NCBI RefSeq assembly: GCF_000022065.1
Contig: NC_011898.1
Location: 1,976,501-2,040,500, forward strand
DNA length: 64,000 bases
Origin: Ruminiclostridium cellulolyticum H10
GTDB taxonomy: Bacteria; Bacillota; Clostridia; Acetivibrionales; DSM-1351
Direction of reading: 5' to 3'
Shown: piece after piece, positions 1 to 9,476 of the stretch
Numbering within the stretch: the first letter of the stretch is position 1
Layout of the letters: each line of letters begins with the position of its first letter
Notes under the pieces: generated by a model
What the model saw: the letters and a program-made list of their open reading frames with translations, nothing else
Told to the model about the DNA's origin: nothing
Database searches by the model: none
Program-made: the position numbers and the translations under genes

Positions 1-889
1 AGTAGTTGCCCACATAGGATCTGTATACTTTGATACCCTTTTGTGCAAGTATTTCTTCAACTTTGTTGTAAAGGATATATAATTCCATTATAGGAGTAGC
101 ACCAAGACCTGAAACAAGAGCAACAACCTCATCACCTGCAACAAAAGGATAATCCGGCAGAATAATATCAAGCATTTCCTGAGCCATCTCATCAGCAGTC
201 TTAAGTTCCGAAACCGAAATTCCAGGTTCACCGTGATGACCAATGCCAACCTCCATTGTTCCCGGCTCTATCTTAAAGTTTGAGTGTCCTACAGCAGGTA
301 TTGTACATGATGTAAGACCAATACCCACACTTCTTGTATTATCTATGGCTTTTTGTGCTGCAGCTATTACTTCATCAAGAGTTCCTCCCTTGGCTGCTTT
401 AGCTCCTCCAACCTTCCACATTAATATTTCCCCTGCAACACCACGTCTTTTTTCCTTTTCAGATTTAGGTGCGGAGGCAACATCGTCATTAGCTACAACT
501 GTTTTAACTGTTATGCCTTCTTCTTCCGCAAAGGTTGTTGCCATTTTGACATTCATATTGTCTCCGGCGTAGTTTCCGTAGAGACATGCCACACCATTTC
601 CCGAATCTGCTTCTCTCATAGCATCCAGGAATGCCTTTGCTGTGGGTGATGCAAATATTTCACCTACAGCAACAGCGTCCACCATATTTTTTCCGCAATA
701 ACCGATAAACGCTGGTTTGTGCCCTGAGCCTCCCCCTGTAACAATACCCACTTTACCGGGAACAGGAGCGTTTTTATATTTAATAGTTCTTGGATTGTCT
801 GTTTTAACAACTATATCAGAGTGAGTCTTTAGAAAACCTTCTAACATATCTTCTACACAATTGAATGGATCATTAATAATTCTTTGCAT
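1..889 (-). CDS. DhaK-type dihydroxyacetone/erythrulose kinase (3' part outside window)
   Basis: This is the N-terminal ~296 residues of a DhaK-fold kinase; the reading frame runs off the left edge without a stop. Visible motifs are GGGSGHKPAF near residue 50 and the GHHGEPGIS stretch, where DhaK proteins carry the histidine that forms a hemiaminal with the ketose. The start ATG (887-889) has AAGGGGG just upstream. It is the last visible gene of a run with an RpiB isomerase, an SDR and a sugar ABC importer. In mycobacteria this combination phosphorylates erythrulose, so the substrate may be a tetrulose rather than dihydroxyacetone; that is inference. A DhaL (nucleotide-binding) part, fused or separate, would lie beyond the edge. 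Confidence 0.88.
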   Translation of the reverse strand, partial: MQRIINDPFNCVEDMLEGFLKTHSDIVVKTDNPRTIKYKNAPVPGKVGIVTGGGSGHKPAFIGYCGKNMVDAVAVGEIFASPTAKAFLDAMREADSGNGVACLYGNYAGDNMNVKMATTFAEEEGITVKTVVANDDVASAPKSEKEKRRGVAGEILMWKVGGAKAAKGGTLDEVIAAAQKAIDNTRSVGIGLTSCTIPAVGHSNFKIEPGTMEVGIGHHGEPGISVSELKTADEMAQEMLDIILPDYPFVAGDEVVALVSGLGATPIMELYILYNKVEEILAQKGIKVYRSYVGNY

Positions 890-919
890 ATTAAAATCCC
901 CCTTTTTTCATTTTTATGA

Positions 920-1378
920 TTATCTACAACTTTTTAAAAATTCATTTTCGTACTCCATGATTTTATTGACTTTCGCCTCTGAACCACCGCCACCAAATTC
1001 ACACTCCAGCCATAAATCCACCAGAAGCTTTGCCAGCTCTATTCCGATTACACGTGCCCCAAGGGCCATAATCTGTGCATTGTTGCTTTTTCTGGAACGT
1101 TCAGTTGAGAAAGAGTCATGACAAACGGCCGCTCTTATACCCGGAACTTTATTGGCAGCAATGGCCATTCCTATACCTGTTCCGCAAATCAATATCCCTC
1201 TTTCATGTTTTCCTTCAGATATTGACTTTGCAACGGCAACAGCAATATCAGGATATAGCACAGGGTCTGTATTATATACTCCAAAATCTTCAACATCCAA
1301 CCCTTTTTCTAATAAAAGATTCTTTATTACTTCCTTGAATTGAAATCCTGCTTCATCACAACCTATAGCTATAGACAT
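920..1378 (-). CDS. rpiB: RpiB/LacAB family sugar-phosphate isomerase
   Basis: About 152 residues, usual for RpiB, a cytosolic aldose-ketose phosphate isomerase. The family signature GTGIGMAIAANKVPGIRAA is present, preceded by the Cys (ILICGTGIG) that acts as catalytic base in RpiB. The frame extends to a GTG at 1387, but AGGGG lies 8 nt before the ATG at 1378, so ATG is preferred. It sits between an SDR and a DhaK-type kinase, 31 nt upstream of the latter. That context suggests interconversion of erythrulose-4-phosphate and erythrose-4-phosphate rather than housekeeping ribose-5-phosphate isomerisation. The family call is firm; the substrate is inferred. Confidence 0.88.
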   Translation of the reverse strand: MSIAIGCDEAGFQFKEVIKNLLLEKGLDVEDFGVYNTDPVLYPDIAVAVAKSISEGKHERGILICGTGIGMAIAANKVPGIRAAVCHDSFSTERSRKSNNAQIMALGARVIGIELAKLLVDLWLECEFGGGGSEAKVNKIMEYENEFLKSCR

Positions 1379-1411
1379 TCTATTCACCCCTATTATGCTA
1401 GTTTAATTTTT

Positions 1412-2179
1412 CTATTTTATAGTATAGCCTCCATCAATAAGCAGATTGTGTCCTGTAATCATACCTGCTGCACCACTGCATAGAAATGCTATGGCACCGG
1501 CAATCTCATCGGGTTCTGCAAAACGTTCAGAAGGCATTTCTTTCTTAAAGGCATCTCCAACGGGGCCTTCCCAAGCCTTTTTGCCCAAATCGGTAAGAAC
1601 TACTGTAGGTGAAACTGCATTTACCCTGATACCGTACTTGCCCCATTCATATGCCATTACCTTTGTCATTGCAATAATTCCACCCTTGCTGGCACAATAG
1701 GCAACGTGCTTGTCAAGTGCAATAACACCTGCCTGTGATGCCATATTAACGATAGAACCTTTTTTACCTGCATCGATCATATATTTTCCAACCGCCTGAG
1801 CCATCTTGAAGGAGGCTGTCAGGTTTATGCTTATTGTCTTATCCCACATATCATCATTTAAAGTTTCAGCACTATCCAATGCTACTATGCCTGCACAGTT
1901 TACAAGAATATCAACACTGCCGAATCTTTTTACTGCTGCATTAATAACAGATTGTCTGTACTCCGCCTTTGTTATATCACCAGAAACACCTATGCAATTA
2001 TCACCCAGCTCATGTGCAATTTTATCAGCTTCAGGATTGAGATCTGCTAAAACACAATTAACACCTTTTCCTTTAAAAAAGTGTGCAGTAGCCAGTCCTA
2101 TTCCTGCTGCACCTCCTGTGATTATTGCTGTTTTGCCTTGCAACGAGAAATTCAAATCTGCTCCGCAGTATTCCAACAT
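1412..2179 (-). CDS. SDR family polyol dehydrogenase
   Basis: Classical short-chain dehydrogenase of 255 residues. It shows the TGGAAGIG dinucleotide-binding loop, NCAGI, a catalytic Ser in the MASQAG region and YCASKGG (Tyr-x3-Lys), ending in the usual IDGGYT. The longest frame starts at 2194, but GGAGGG lies inside that extension, 7 nt before a second ATG at 2179, which fixes the start. The gene is between a sugar ABC importer and rpiB/dhaK homologues. The family includes D-threitol dehydrogenase and other polyol dehydrogenases. A role oxidising an imported C4 polyol to erythrulose is inference; the SDR call itself is secure. Confidence 0.87.
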   Translation of the reverse strand: MLEYCGADLNFSLQGKTAIITGGAAGIGLATAHFFKGKGVNCVLADLNPEADKIAHELGDNCIGVSGDITKAEYRQSVINAAVKRFGSVDILVNCAGIVALDSAETLNDDMWDKTISINLTASFKMAQAVGKYMIDAGKKGSIVNMASQAGVIALDKHVAYCASKGGIIAMTKVMAYEWGKYGIRVNAVSPTVVLTDLGKKAWEGPVGDAFKKEMPSERFAEPDEIAGAIAFLCSGAAGMITGHNLLIDGGYTIK

Positions 2180-2279
2180 AATTAGACCCTCCATTTAGCT
2201 ACATTTTGTTTATCTTGTATGTTTCCGATTATAAGGAAAGGGAGCTTTACTCCCCTCCTTATAATCCATATCAATAATA

Positions 2280-3281
2280 TTATTGTGCTCTTTGCTTGAA
2301 TTCTGCTACATTGTCCTTTGTTACGGGTTCAAAATCAATCCAGTATTCCTTGTCAACATTTTCGCCTTTAGCTTTAGCAACAGCAATTTCTAATGCTTTA
2401 CTTCCTTGTCCTGCACCATCTTGGAATATTGTTGCAATTAATGTTCCTTTTTCTACAGCATCCAAAGCATCTGTTATACCATCAACACCGATTGTAGGGA
2501 TATCCAGTTTCTTAGCTTCAATTGCTTTTCTTGCACCCAGTGCCATTTCATCATTTTCAGCAACAACTGCATCTATCTTGTCAAAAGCCTGCAACCAGTT
2601 TTCCATAACTGTCATTGCTTCTGAACGTGACCAGTTTGCTGTTTTTTCTGCCAAAACCTTTATATCAGGATATTTCTTAAGTACATTTTGGATTCCCTCG
2701 CTGCGTTCTAGCTGAGCTGATTGTCCGAGAGGACCATCAAGTATAACTATGTTGCCCTTTCCACCGATCTTATCAGCAATTGCCTGCATCTCCAATTCAC
2801 CTGCATATACGTCCTTTGAGCCAACGTAACTTGTAAGTTTTTCGCTGTCAACACGTGTGTTAACTCCGATTACAGGTATATTTGCTGCTGCAGCCTTATC
2901 AACCGCTACCGCACAGGCCTTTGCATCCTGAGGATTTAGAATAATAGCATCCACACCGTCAGAAATCATTGTTTCTACCTGGTTTATTTGTGTGTTTGGA
3001 TCATAGTTACCGTCATAAATCTTGAGTTCCACTCCCAATTCTGCTGCTTTCTTCTTAGCAGCATTTGAAAGGCGGACTGTGAATTCATTTTTTAGACTGT
3101 ACAGTGTCATTCCAACAACAATTTTTTTGTCAGCAGGCTTGCTTGTTTCAGTTACTTTAGTTGTGTCAGAAGACTTGGATTCTTCCGACGAATTTTTGCT
3201 GGTGTCTGAAGAACAAGCTGCGAAAGTGATTAGCATTATTGCAGCTACTAGCATTGCTACGAGTCTTTTCATTCTTTTCAT
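2280..3281 (-). CDS. Sugar ABC transporter substrate-binding lipoprotein (RbsB-like)
   Basis: Periplasmic-binding-protein-like lipoprotein of the RbsB family, 333 residues. It has a lipobox LITFAAC with Cys23 as the lipidated residue, a Ser/Thr-rich linker, and two lobes from about residue 50. It should sit on the outer face of the membrane and deliver a small sugar or polyol to the importer encoded just upstream. An ATG at 3281 with AAAGGAGA ahead of it is the start; the longer frame to 3344 would overlap the permease end and bury the signal peptide. Order is ATPase-permease-binding protein. Confidence 0.93.
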   Translation of the reverse strand: MKRMKRLVAMLVAAIMLITFAACSSDTSKNSSEESKSSDTTKVTETSKPADKKIVVGMTLYSLKNEFTVRLSNAAKKKAAELGVELKIYDGNYDPNTQINQVETMISDGVDAIILNPQDAKACAVAVDKAAAANIPVIGVNTRVDSEKLTSYVGSKDVYAGELEMQAIADKIGGKGNIVILDGPLGQSAQLERSEGIQNVLKKYPDIKVLAEKTANWSRSEAMTVMENWLQAFDKIDAVVAENDEMALGARKAIEAKKLDIPTIGVDGITDALDAVEKGTLIATIFQDGAGQGSKALEIAVAKAKGENVDKEYWIDFEPVTKDNVAEFKQRAQ

Positions 3282-3336
3282 AACTATTTCTCCTTTAAAT
3301 TTTAATTTAATAATAAACCGTTTTTTATAACGGGTA

Positions 3337-4299
3337 TTAATCATTAGAACTGTTTAAGCTATCCATCATAACAGCTGCAATAATTATCAAACCTTTGATA
3401 ATTAACTGCCAGTATGATGATACAGCCATCATATCCAAGCCATTATTTAAAACTGCTATTATAAGGACGCCGACAAGAGTTCCCCATAATCTTCCTTTAC
3501 CGCCTGCCAGACTGGTTCCGCCCATTACAACAGCCGCAATAGCATCTGTCTCATAGTTTTGTCCGGCCATTGCCAATCCGGAAGATACACGAGAAGTCAA
3601 TACTACACCCGCAAGTCCTGCCAAAACCCCTGCTATCATATATGCTGACCACTTGATTTTCTTAACATTTATACCTGATAGACGTGCAGCTTTTGCATTT
3701 CCACCTACACCAAAAATGTATCTTCCATATTTTGCCTTGTATATAAGAACACTGCAAATAATAAATACTACTGCAAGGATAATAACTGGGATTGGTATAA
3801 TTCCAACATTTCCTCCACCAATTTTCAGAAATCCTTCACTTAACCCCGGTACCGGCTGTGCATTGCTGGCCAGATAAGTAATTCCTCTGGCGACGCTCAA
3901 CATTCCCAACGTAGCAACAAAAGCCGGAACCTTTAGCCATGAGATTACTATTCCGTTTAAACTTCCAAGTATAAAACCTACACCCAATCCAACAAAGACT
4001 GCCACAAACCAGGGAATATCATGGTTCTGGGCAACAAGTGCTGCAAATATTCCAGATGCACCCAATATTGAGCCGACGGAGAGATCAATTCCCCCTGTTA
4101 ACACTACAAATGTCATTCCAAGGGCAAGTAAGCCATTTATGGATGCCTGTCTTAACAGGTTAAAAACATTGTTTACATCAAGGAATTTGGGTTTTAGTAA
4201 AGCAAAAATCAATATAACCAAAAACAGTCCAATCAATGTCGCAAATTTCTCTAAAAACTGACCTGCAGTCATTTTTCTGTAATTTTTTATATTCTCCAT
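3337..4299 (-). CDS. Sugar ABC transporter permease (RbsC-like)
   Basis: Integral membrane permease of the RbsC/BPD_transp_2 family, 320 residues with about 8-10 hydrophobic segments. The conserved loop GLLALGMTFVVLTGGIDLS follows the second membrane span, and an AAVVMGGTSLAGGKG segment near the C-terminus matches the ATPase-contact region. It begins 16 nt after the ATPase gene and is followed by the binding protein, so the three form one importer operon. Confidence 0.93.
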   Translation of the reverse strand: MENIKNYRKMTAGQFLEKFATLIGLFLVILIFALLKPKFLDVNNVFNLLRQASINGLLALGMTFVVLTGGIDLSVGSILGASGIFAALVAQNHDIPWFVAVFVGLGVGFILGSLNGIVISWLKVPAFVATLGMLSVARGITYLASNAQPVPGLSEGFLKIGGGNVGIIPIPVIILAVVFIICSVLIYKAKYGRYIFGVGGNAKAARLSGINVKKIKWSAYMIAGVLAGLAGVVLTSRVSSGLAMAGQNYETDAIAAVVMGGTSLAGGKGRLWGTLVGVLIIAVLNNGLDMMAVSSYWQLIIKGLIIIAAVMMDSLNSSND

Positions 4300-4315
4300 T
4301 TTTTATACCCCATTA

Positions 4316-5800
4316 TCACATTTTAGATACAGCAAGTCTCATAATATTTTCCTGTACAAAATCTTCCCTCTTAAGTTCGCCGCCTAATTTACGATTGCTG
4401 AATACTATGATCCTGTCAGCCATCCCCATTACTTCAGGCATTTCCGAAGAAATCATTATAATAGAATTCCCCTGTGCAACAAAGTCGCACATAATCTTAT
4501 AGATTTCAGATTTAGCACCTACATCAATACCTCGGGTAGGCTCGTCCAATATTAACAGTTTTGGCTTTTTTATCAACCATTTTGCAAGAACAACCTTTTG
4601 TTGGTTTCCTCCTGAAAGAGATGATACTAACTGCTCTTTTCCTTGTGTTCTTATACGGAGGGAAGAAATCTGTTTGTGAATTACTTCATCCTCAGATTTC
4701 ATGTCAATCAGAAAATTCTTTTCAAAGTCCTTCATAGAAGCCAGCGTAATATTGTTTCCAACACTCATATACGGTACAAGTCCCTCACCTTTTCTATCTT
4801 CAGTAACAAATGCCAAACCATTCTTAATCGCTTCCACAGGCTCTTTGGGATTAAGTTTTTTCCCCTCGAAGATTATTTCACCCTCATCTGCCGGACTAAG
4901 CCCGAACAGAGCCTGCATTACTTCAGTACGGCCTGCACCAACCAATCCCGCAATACCAAGAATCTCTCCTTTTCTAACATCAAAGTTAATACCGGAAAAT
5001 TTGTTTTTAAGTGTCAGGTTACGGACCTCCAATACCTTCTCGCCTATAGGAACGTGCACCTTTGGATAAATATCGCTGAGTTCCCGTCCAACCATGTTTT
5101 TAATAAGAATTTCATTGTTGATATCTTCAGCCTGCCAGGAATCCACATATACTCCATCTCTAAGCACGGTAATTTCATCAGAAATCCTGAAAACCTCATC
5201 CATCTTATGAGAAATATATATGATTCCCTTTCCTTCTTTTCTAAGGTTATCTATAATTAAAAACAGGTTATCAACTTCTTTATCTGTTATTGCAGAAGTC
5301 GGCTCATCCATAATAATAATCTCTGCATTAAAGGAAATAGCCTTTGCTATCTCAACAAGCTGCTGGTCAGCAACCTGCAAATTCTGAAGCTTTTCTTTTG
5401 GACTTATATTGTTAATATGAAGGCTTTTTAATAATTCTCCTGTTTGCCTGTACAGCATTCGATAGTCAACAAATCCTCCTTTTCCAGGTTCACGTCCCAA
5501 ATATATATTTTCAGCTACTGTCATTCCCGGAATAGGAGACAACTCCTGATGGATCATTGCTATTCCCATATTCTGGGAATCCGTAGGCGAATTGATTTCT
5601 ACATTACTACCATTTATACTGATGCTTCCCGTATCACTCTTTGTTACTCCAGCTAGGATTTTCATGAGTGTGGATTTGCCAGCTCCATTCTCACCCATAA
5701 GGGCATGAACTGAACCCTTTTCCAGTTTAAAATGTACATTATGCAATACATTTACTCCGTTAAAACTCTTGCTGATATCTTTCATTTCCAGTAAGCTCAA
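4316..5800 (-). CDS. Sugar ABC transporter ATP-binding protein (RbsA-like)
   Basis: Tandem ABC ATPase of 494 residues, energising the importer from the cytosol. Domain 1 has Walker A GENGAGKST near residue 40 and Walker B IIIMDEPTSA. Domain 2 has the degenerate Walker A GLVGAGRTEV, signature LSGGNQQK and LLILDEPTRGIDVGAK, the asymmetry usual for RbsA/MglA/XylG. The start is apparently TTG (5798-5800) with AGAGGTG about 7 nt upstream. First gene of the operon that continues through permease, binding protein, SDR, RpiB and DhaK. Confidence 0.93.
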   Translation of the reverse strand: MSLLEMKDISKSFNGVNVLHNVHFKLEKGSVHALMGENGAGKSTLMKILAGVTKSDTGSISINGSNVEINSPTDSQNMGIAMIHQELSPIPGMTVAENIYLGREPGKGGFVDYRMLYRQTGELLKSLHINNISPKEKLQNLQVADQQLVEIAKAISFNAEIIIMDEPTSAITDKEVDNLFLIIDNLRKEGKGIIYISHKMDEVFRISDEITVLRDGVYVDSWQAEDINNEILIKNMVGRELSDIYPKVHVPIGEKVLEVRNLTLKNKFSGINFDVRKGEILGIAGLVGAGRTEVMQALFGLSPADEGEIIFEGKKLNPKEPVEAIKNGLAFVTEDRKGEGLVPYMSVGNNITLASMKDFEKNFLIDMKSEDEVIHKQISSLRIRTQGKEQLVSSLSGGNQQKVVLAKWLIKKPKLLILDEPTRGIDVGAKSEIYKIMCDFVAQGNSIIMISSEMPEVMGMADRIIVFSNRKLGGELKREDFVQENIMRLAVSKM

Positions 5801-5846
5801 TAATCACACCTCTTTTCCCATAGCTTCTATGAAGTATTATTTTTAT

Positions 5847-5901
5847 ATTTTATGTCTCCCCGCATTTCATGGTTTAATTATATTATTGAATTTATGGTTT
5901 A
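5847..5901 (-). promoter_or_regulatory. Candidate activator sites and -10 for the ABC/tetrose operon
   Basis: On the minus strand TAAACCAT occurs twice as direct repeats (5894-5901 and 5869-5876, 25 bp apart). The nearer copy lies at the -35 position of a TAAAAT hexamer (5847-5852), and there is no good -35 element. Direct half-sites overlapping a poor -35 are what an AraC-type activator needs, and the neighbouring regulator has an AraC output domain. The assignment is inference. Confidence 0.4.
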
Positions 5902-5950
5902 GTAGGTTAACTATTTTAATATTAAGTTTGGTTTTTTATGATTTGAAAAG

Positions 5951-5987
5951 AAAAAATACATGAACTATCAGAATTCATGTATTTTTT
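5951..5987 (-). terminator. Intrinsic terminator after the response-regulator gene
   Basis: ATACATGAA and TTCATGTAT form a 9-bp stem flanked by A and T runs on both sides, so it can stop transcription in either direction. It lies between the stop of the regulator gene (6013) and the promoter region of the ABC operon. Confidence 0.8.
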
Positions 5988-6012
5988 AATGTGATTTCAC
6001 TGTAATTCAACC

Positions 6013-7593
6013 TTAATGCATAGAGTTTTGCCTGTATACAACCGGGCTTACACCAAAAGTATTTTTAAACACTACAGAAAAATACTTGGGGTTTATATAT
6101 CCACAAAGACCACTTACCTCACCTATAGGAATGCTTGTGTCGGCAAGCAGCTTTTTAGCCATAGCCATACGGATGCTGGTAATATATTCATTGAAACCCA
6201 TTCCGGTACCTTTTTTGAATAAAGCACTCATATACGCCGGAGTACGATCAAATTTTTCCGCTACTATATTTAAATTGATATCACTGGCGGCATTTTCCCT
6301 GACAAATTGCAATACCTCTACTATAAGCTTTTTATTAGGTACATCTATCCCGGCCTCATCAGCTGCCTGACACACTTGATTGAGATATCTGTTAATCTCC
6401 TGTTTAAGCTGTAAAAAACTCCAGAGCTCAAAAAAGGGAAGAGGCTTAATAATACTTTCCGTCCTTGTGCTGTTATACTTAACAAGCTGACGGTTAATAC
6501 TATCAACAAGTTTTGTATAGCTTTGCTCAATAACTGACAGAGACTGTAGTGAAGGGGTTAACCTAATCAGTTTTTCAAAAGAATTAATAATTTCTGCATT
6601 ATTAATATTCTTAAGGGGGCGGATTAAATTACCCCAATCAATCTGTTCATACCTCAATGACATAGGTATCTCCGAGAATAATTGTACACTGTTACCTGTA
6701 CGATACAATTTGTAATTGGTAGCCATGTTGGCAAAATTAAAGGTTTTATGCAATAATGTAGAGCCATAGACGGCATCACCAATACCGGCAAAAACATCTA
6801 CCATCAGGTACTTGCGAACCAGATTGCAGATCTTATTTAGCTCCTGCTTTACTGAAAGGAACATTGTCTCTCTTTTAAGTCCTTCAAAAACAGCAGCAAG
6901 TCTGCCTGATTCATATTGAACTGTAATCAAGAAATCCTTACCCATTTTCTGGGTCAAAACTTCATCTGCTATGTTTTTTACTGCAAAATCAATATAGTCT
7001 TTGTTTTCATTATTCACCTGGTATTGTATGATTGCACAGAGTAAAAGCTTTTCACTAAAGTGGATACCCAAATCATAAAGCTCGGTCAGGCATCTATTTG
7101 ACTCTTCTGCATCAGTGGAATCAAGTAAGCTTCTAAGGAGCTTTTGCTTTACATTTTCTACAACCTTCTTATTTTCACTTTCACGGGCAAATTTTTCGTC
7201 TATTCTCTGTTTCTCATTAGCCAAGCTTTTTACATAACCCTCAACCATAGAAACAAGTTCATGCTTTTTAATAGGCTTAAGTACATATTCTTTAACACCT
7301 AACTTAATGGCAGACTTTGCATATTCAAAATCTGCATATCCTGAAAGAATGATAAAAGTTGGAGAATACCCTGTTTCCTTTATATTCTTAATTAAATTAA
7401 GCCCATCACAGAAAGGCATCCGGATATCGGTAATGACAAGCTGAGGTAAATGTTCTTTGCAGAGTTTAAGTGCTTCTATACCATTTTCAGCCTCAATACA
7501 ACAAATATCAATGTTCGCCAGCTCCCTTTTGAGTATTACGACTATACCCTTTCTTATAACATCCTCATCATCTGCCACCAATATTTTGAACAT
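6013..7593 (-). CDS. YesN-like response regulator with AraC-type output domain
   Basis: Cytosolic response regulator of 526 residues. The receiver domain (about 1-120) has the acidic pair VADDED, phospho-acceptor Asp56 in VITDIRMP and KPIKK. A long middle region follows, then a C-terminal pair of AraC helix-turn-helix motifs (FVRENAASDINLNIVAEKF and GFNEYITSIRMAMAKKLL). An in-frame ATG at 7593 has GGAGGGG ahead of it; the longer frame to 7626 is less likely. It overlaps the kinase gene by 26 nt, indicating translational coupling. It probably activates the adjacent sugar ABC operon, as YesMN pairs usually do. Confidence 0.92.
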   Translation of the reverse strand: MFKILVADDEDVIRKGIVVILKRELANIDICCIEAENGIEALKLCKEHLPQLVITDIRMPFCDGLNLIKNIKETGYSPTFIILSGYADFEYAKSAIKLGVKEYVLKPIKKHELVSMVEGYVKSLANEKQRIDEKFARESENKKVVENVKQKLLRSLLDSTDAEESNRCLTELYDLGIHFSEKLLLCAIIQYQVNNENKDYIDFAVKNIADEVLTQKMGKDFLITVQYESGRLAAVFEGLKRETMFLSVKQELNKICNLVRKYLMVDVFAGIGDAVYGSTLLHKTFNFANMATNYKLYRTGNSVQLFSEIPMSLRYEQIDWGNLIRPLKNINNAEIINSFEKLIRLTPSLQSLSVIEQSYTKLVDSINRQLVKYNSTRTESIIKPLPFFELWSFLQLKQEINRYLNQVCQAADEAGIDVPNKKLIVEVLQFVRENAASDINLNIVAEKFDRTPAYMSALFKKGTGMGFNEYITSIRMAMAKKLLADTSIPIGEVSGLCGYINPKYFSVVFKNTFGVSPVVYRQNSMH

Positions 7594-9436
7594 CTTCTTC
7601 CCCTCCGTTTTGAACACCCGATTCAATAATAATGGTTAGAATAATTTTGGTTCCGACATTCTGTTCACTCTCAATGTACATTCCGCTTCCAGCAGGACAA
7701 ATCATCTTCAGACGTTGACTTACATTAAGAATACCTATTGAGTTTTTAGACTTATTTTTATTGTAAATAGTCTTATTTTCCGCGATACATTTATAGATTT
7801 CTTCAAGACGTTCATTTCCAATTCCCACGCCATTATCTTCAACAGTTATGCTCAGCTTGTTTTCTACTATAGAAACATTAACAAATATCTTCCATGGAGG
7901 AAGAGAATCTTTAAAGCCATGTGTAAAACAATTTTCAACCAATGGCTGGAGTATCAGTTTAGGGATCATAATATTCTTTAAGCTTTCGGGACATTCTATT
8001 TGATGGGTCAGTCTTTTATTAAATCGCATTCTCATAATCTCTATATACTGTTCAATATTATTGAGTTCTTCACTTATTTTTACTTTGGGGCTTTCCCAAT
8101 GCAGGCTGTAACGCAGTAAATCACCCAAATTTTCCAGTTTGTCTGCCACTACATAATAATCGTCTATTTCACACTGCATTCTCATATTTTCCAGAGTATT
8201 ATAGAGAAAATGCGGATTTATTTGTGCTTGAAGGGCATGTATTTCCGCCTCTTTCTGTGCTTTTTCCTTTTGGACCATTGAAACAAGCAATCCTTGAAGT
8301 CTTTCAGCCATATGATTAAAGCTCTCTGAAATCCTGGAAATTTCATTAAATCCACCCACTTTAATCCGTACATCAAACTGTCCAGCTTCAATATGTGTAA
8401 TCATTCTATCAATTTCTTTAAGCTTTCTGAAGAATACTCTCGCTGCTACATTGGTAAAAAGTATAATAAACACAATACTGAGAATGGCAATCAAAAGCAG
8501 AAGGGTAGCAACTCCTGAAGTGGAAGCAAGAATTTTCTTCTTGTCCATTACGGCAGCACTGGTCAGACCCGTAATATCATCCTTATAATACGCAATTAAA
8601 TAATCTGCATCCCCGATTTTAATATCCGATACACCTGATTCTTGAGGAAATTTTATAGTGGCAAATTCTCCCTTACTTTTATCGTCCGAGGTGAAAACCA
8701 ATTTTTGGTTACGATCAAAAATCAAATATTTCACTTCTGAATCCTGATCTATAAGTTTGCTTGAATCAGCAAGCTTGCTCATTGTCATATCGACTTCAAT
8801 TATTCCGATGCATTGCTTGGTGCGAATATCTAATATTTTTTGATAAATGGGTAATACCAATTCTTCCTTATTTTCAAGCTCTTCATAATTTACAAGGTTT
8901 CCTAAGGATCTGTCATATACACGTACATTTCCATATATATGTTCACTGCTGCTTTGCATTATTTCAGAATAATAATCACGGTCATATAATCTTTCCATGT
9001 GATATGACCAGTCGAAATACTCATCAATCTGATTATTCGAAGAATATATAACAAGTCTGTTGAATTGATTGGTATATACATAACGTATATTTAAAAGTTC
9101 ATTTTGAACACTGTAGACATAATAATTCTTTTCATGCGTGCTTAGATTATTTTCAGGATTTAAATAATACTGAAATTCCTGACTGAAAACCAATTGATTC
9201 AGTGCACTGTTCATGTCACTGATATTGGAATTTATGTTACTATCCAGTTTTTTTAAATTCTCCTGTACCTTTTTATTTGCTTCCTCCAAAAGATTATCTC
9301 TGACAATTTCAAAGTACGATGTGGTTATCACAATTGCAGGAATTATCATTATAAGTGAGAAAACAATAGTAACCTGCCATACCAGACTAAGTCTTGTAAG
9401 CTTATTTATCAGTGTTTTCATGTCTACACACATCAT
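7568..9436 (-). CDS. YesM-like sensor histidine kinase
   Basis: Membrane sensor kinase of 622 residues. A first membrane segment at about 15-38 and a second at about 300-325 bracket a ~260-residue extracytoplasmic sensor domain. HAMP follows, then the His_kinase domain with His409 in QINPHFLYN, then HATPase with VEDNGVGIG and GIGILN-type glycine boxes. Start choice is uncertain: ATGs at 9436, 9433 and 9421 are all possible, with ACAGG just upstream of the first. The phosphorylation partner is the YesN-like regulator encoded immediately downstream. The ligand is unknown, presumably an extracellular sugar or its binding protein. Confidence 0.92.
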   Translation of the reverse strand: MMCVDMKTLINKLTRLSLVWQVTIVFSLIMIIPAIVITTSYFEIVRDNLLEEANKKVQENLKKLDSNINSNISDMNSALNQLVFSQEFQYYLNPENNLSTHEKNYYVYSVQNELLNIRYVYTNQFNRLVIYSSNNQIDEYFDWSYHMERLYDRDYYSEIMQSSSEHIYGNVRVYDRSLGNLVNYEELENKEELVLPIYQKILDIRTKQCIGIIEVDMTMSKLADSSKLIDQDSEVKYLIFDRNQKLVFTSDDKSKGEFATIKFPQESGVSDIKIGDADYLIAYYKDDITGLTSAAVMDKKKILASTSGVATLLLLIAILSIVFIILFTNVAARVFFRKLKEIDRMITHIEAGQFDVRIKVGGFNEISRISESFNHMAERLQGLLVSMVQKEKAQKEAEIHALQAQINPHFLYNTLENMRMQCEIDDYYVVADKLENLGDLLRYSLHWESPKVKISEELNNIEQYIEIMRMRFNKRLTHQIECPESLKNIMIPKLILQPLVENCFTHGFKDSLPPWKIFVNVSIVENKLSITVEDNGVGIGNERLEEIYKCIAENKTIYNKNKSKNSIGILNVSQRLKMICPAGSGMYIESEQNVGTKIILTIIIESGVQNGGEEDVQNIGGR

Positions 9437-9476
9437 CCTGTCTTGATTATTTGAATTTAAATAGGTTATATTTATG

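Noticed and set aside
920-1378. Galactose-6-phosphate isomerase LacA/LacB
   Set aside because: LacA and LacB act as a pair; only one subunit is present and no tagatose pathway genes adjoin.
4643-5260. 205-residue plus-strand frame antisense to the ABC ATPase
   Set aside because: Shadow of the well-conserved rbsA-like gene; no ribosome site and an unlikely composition.
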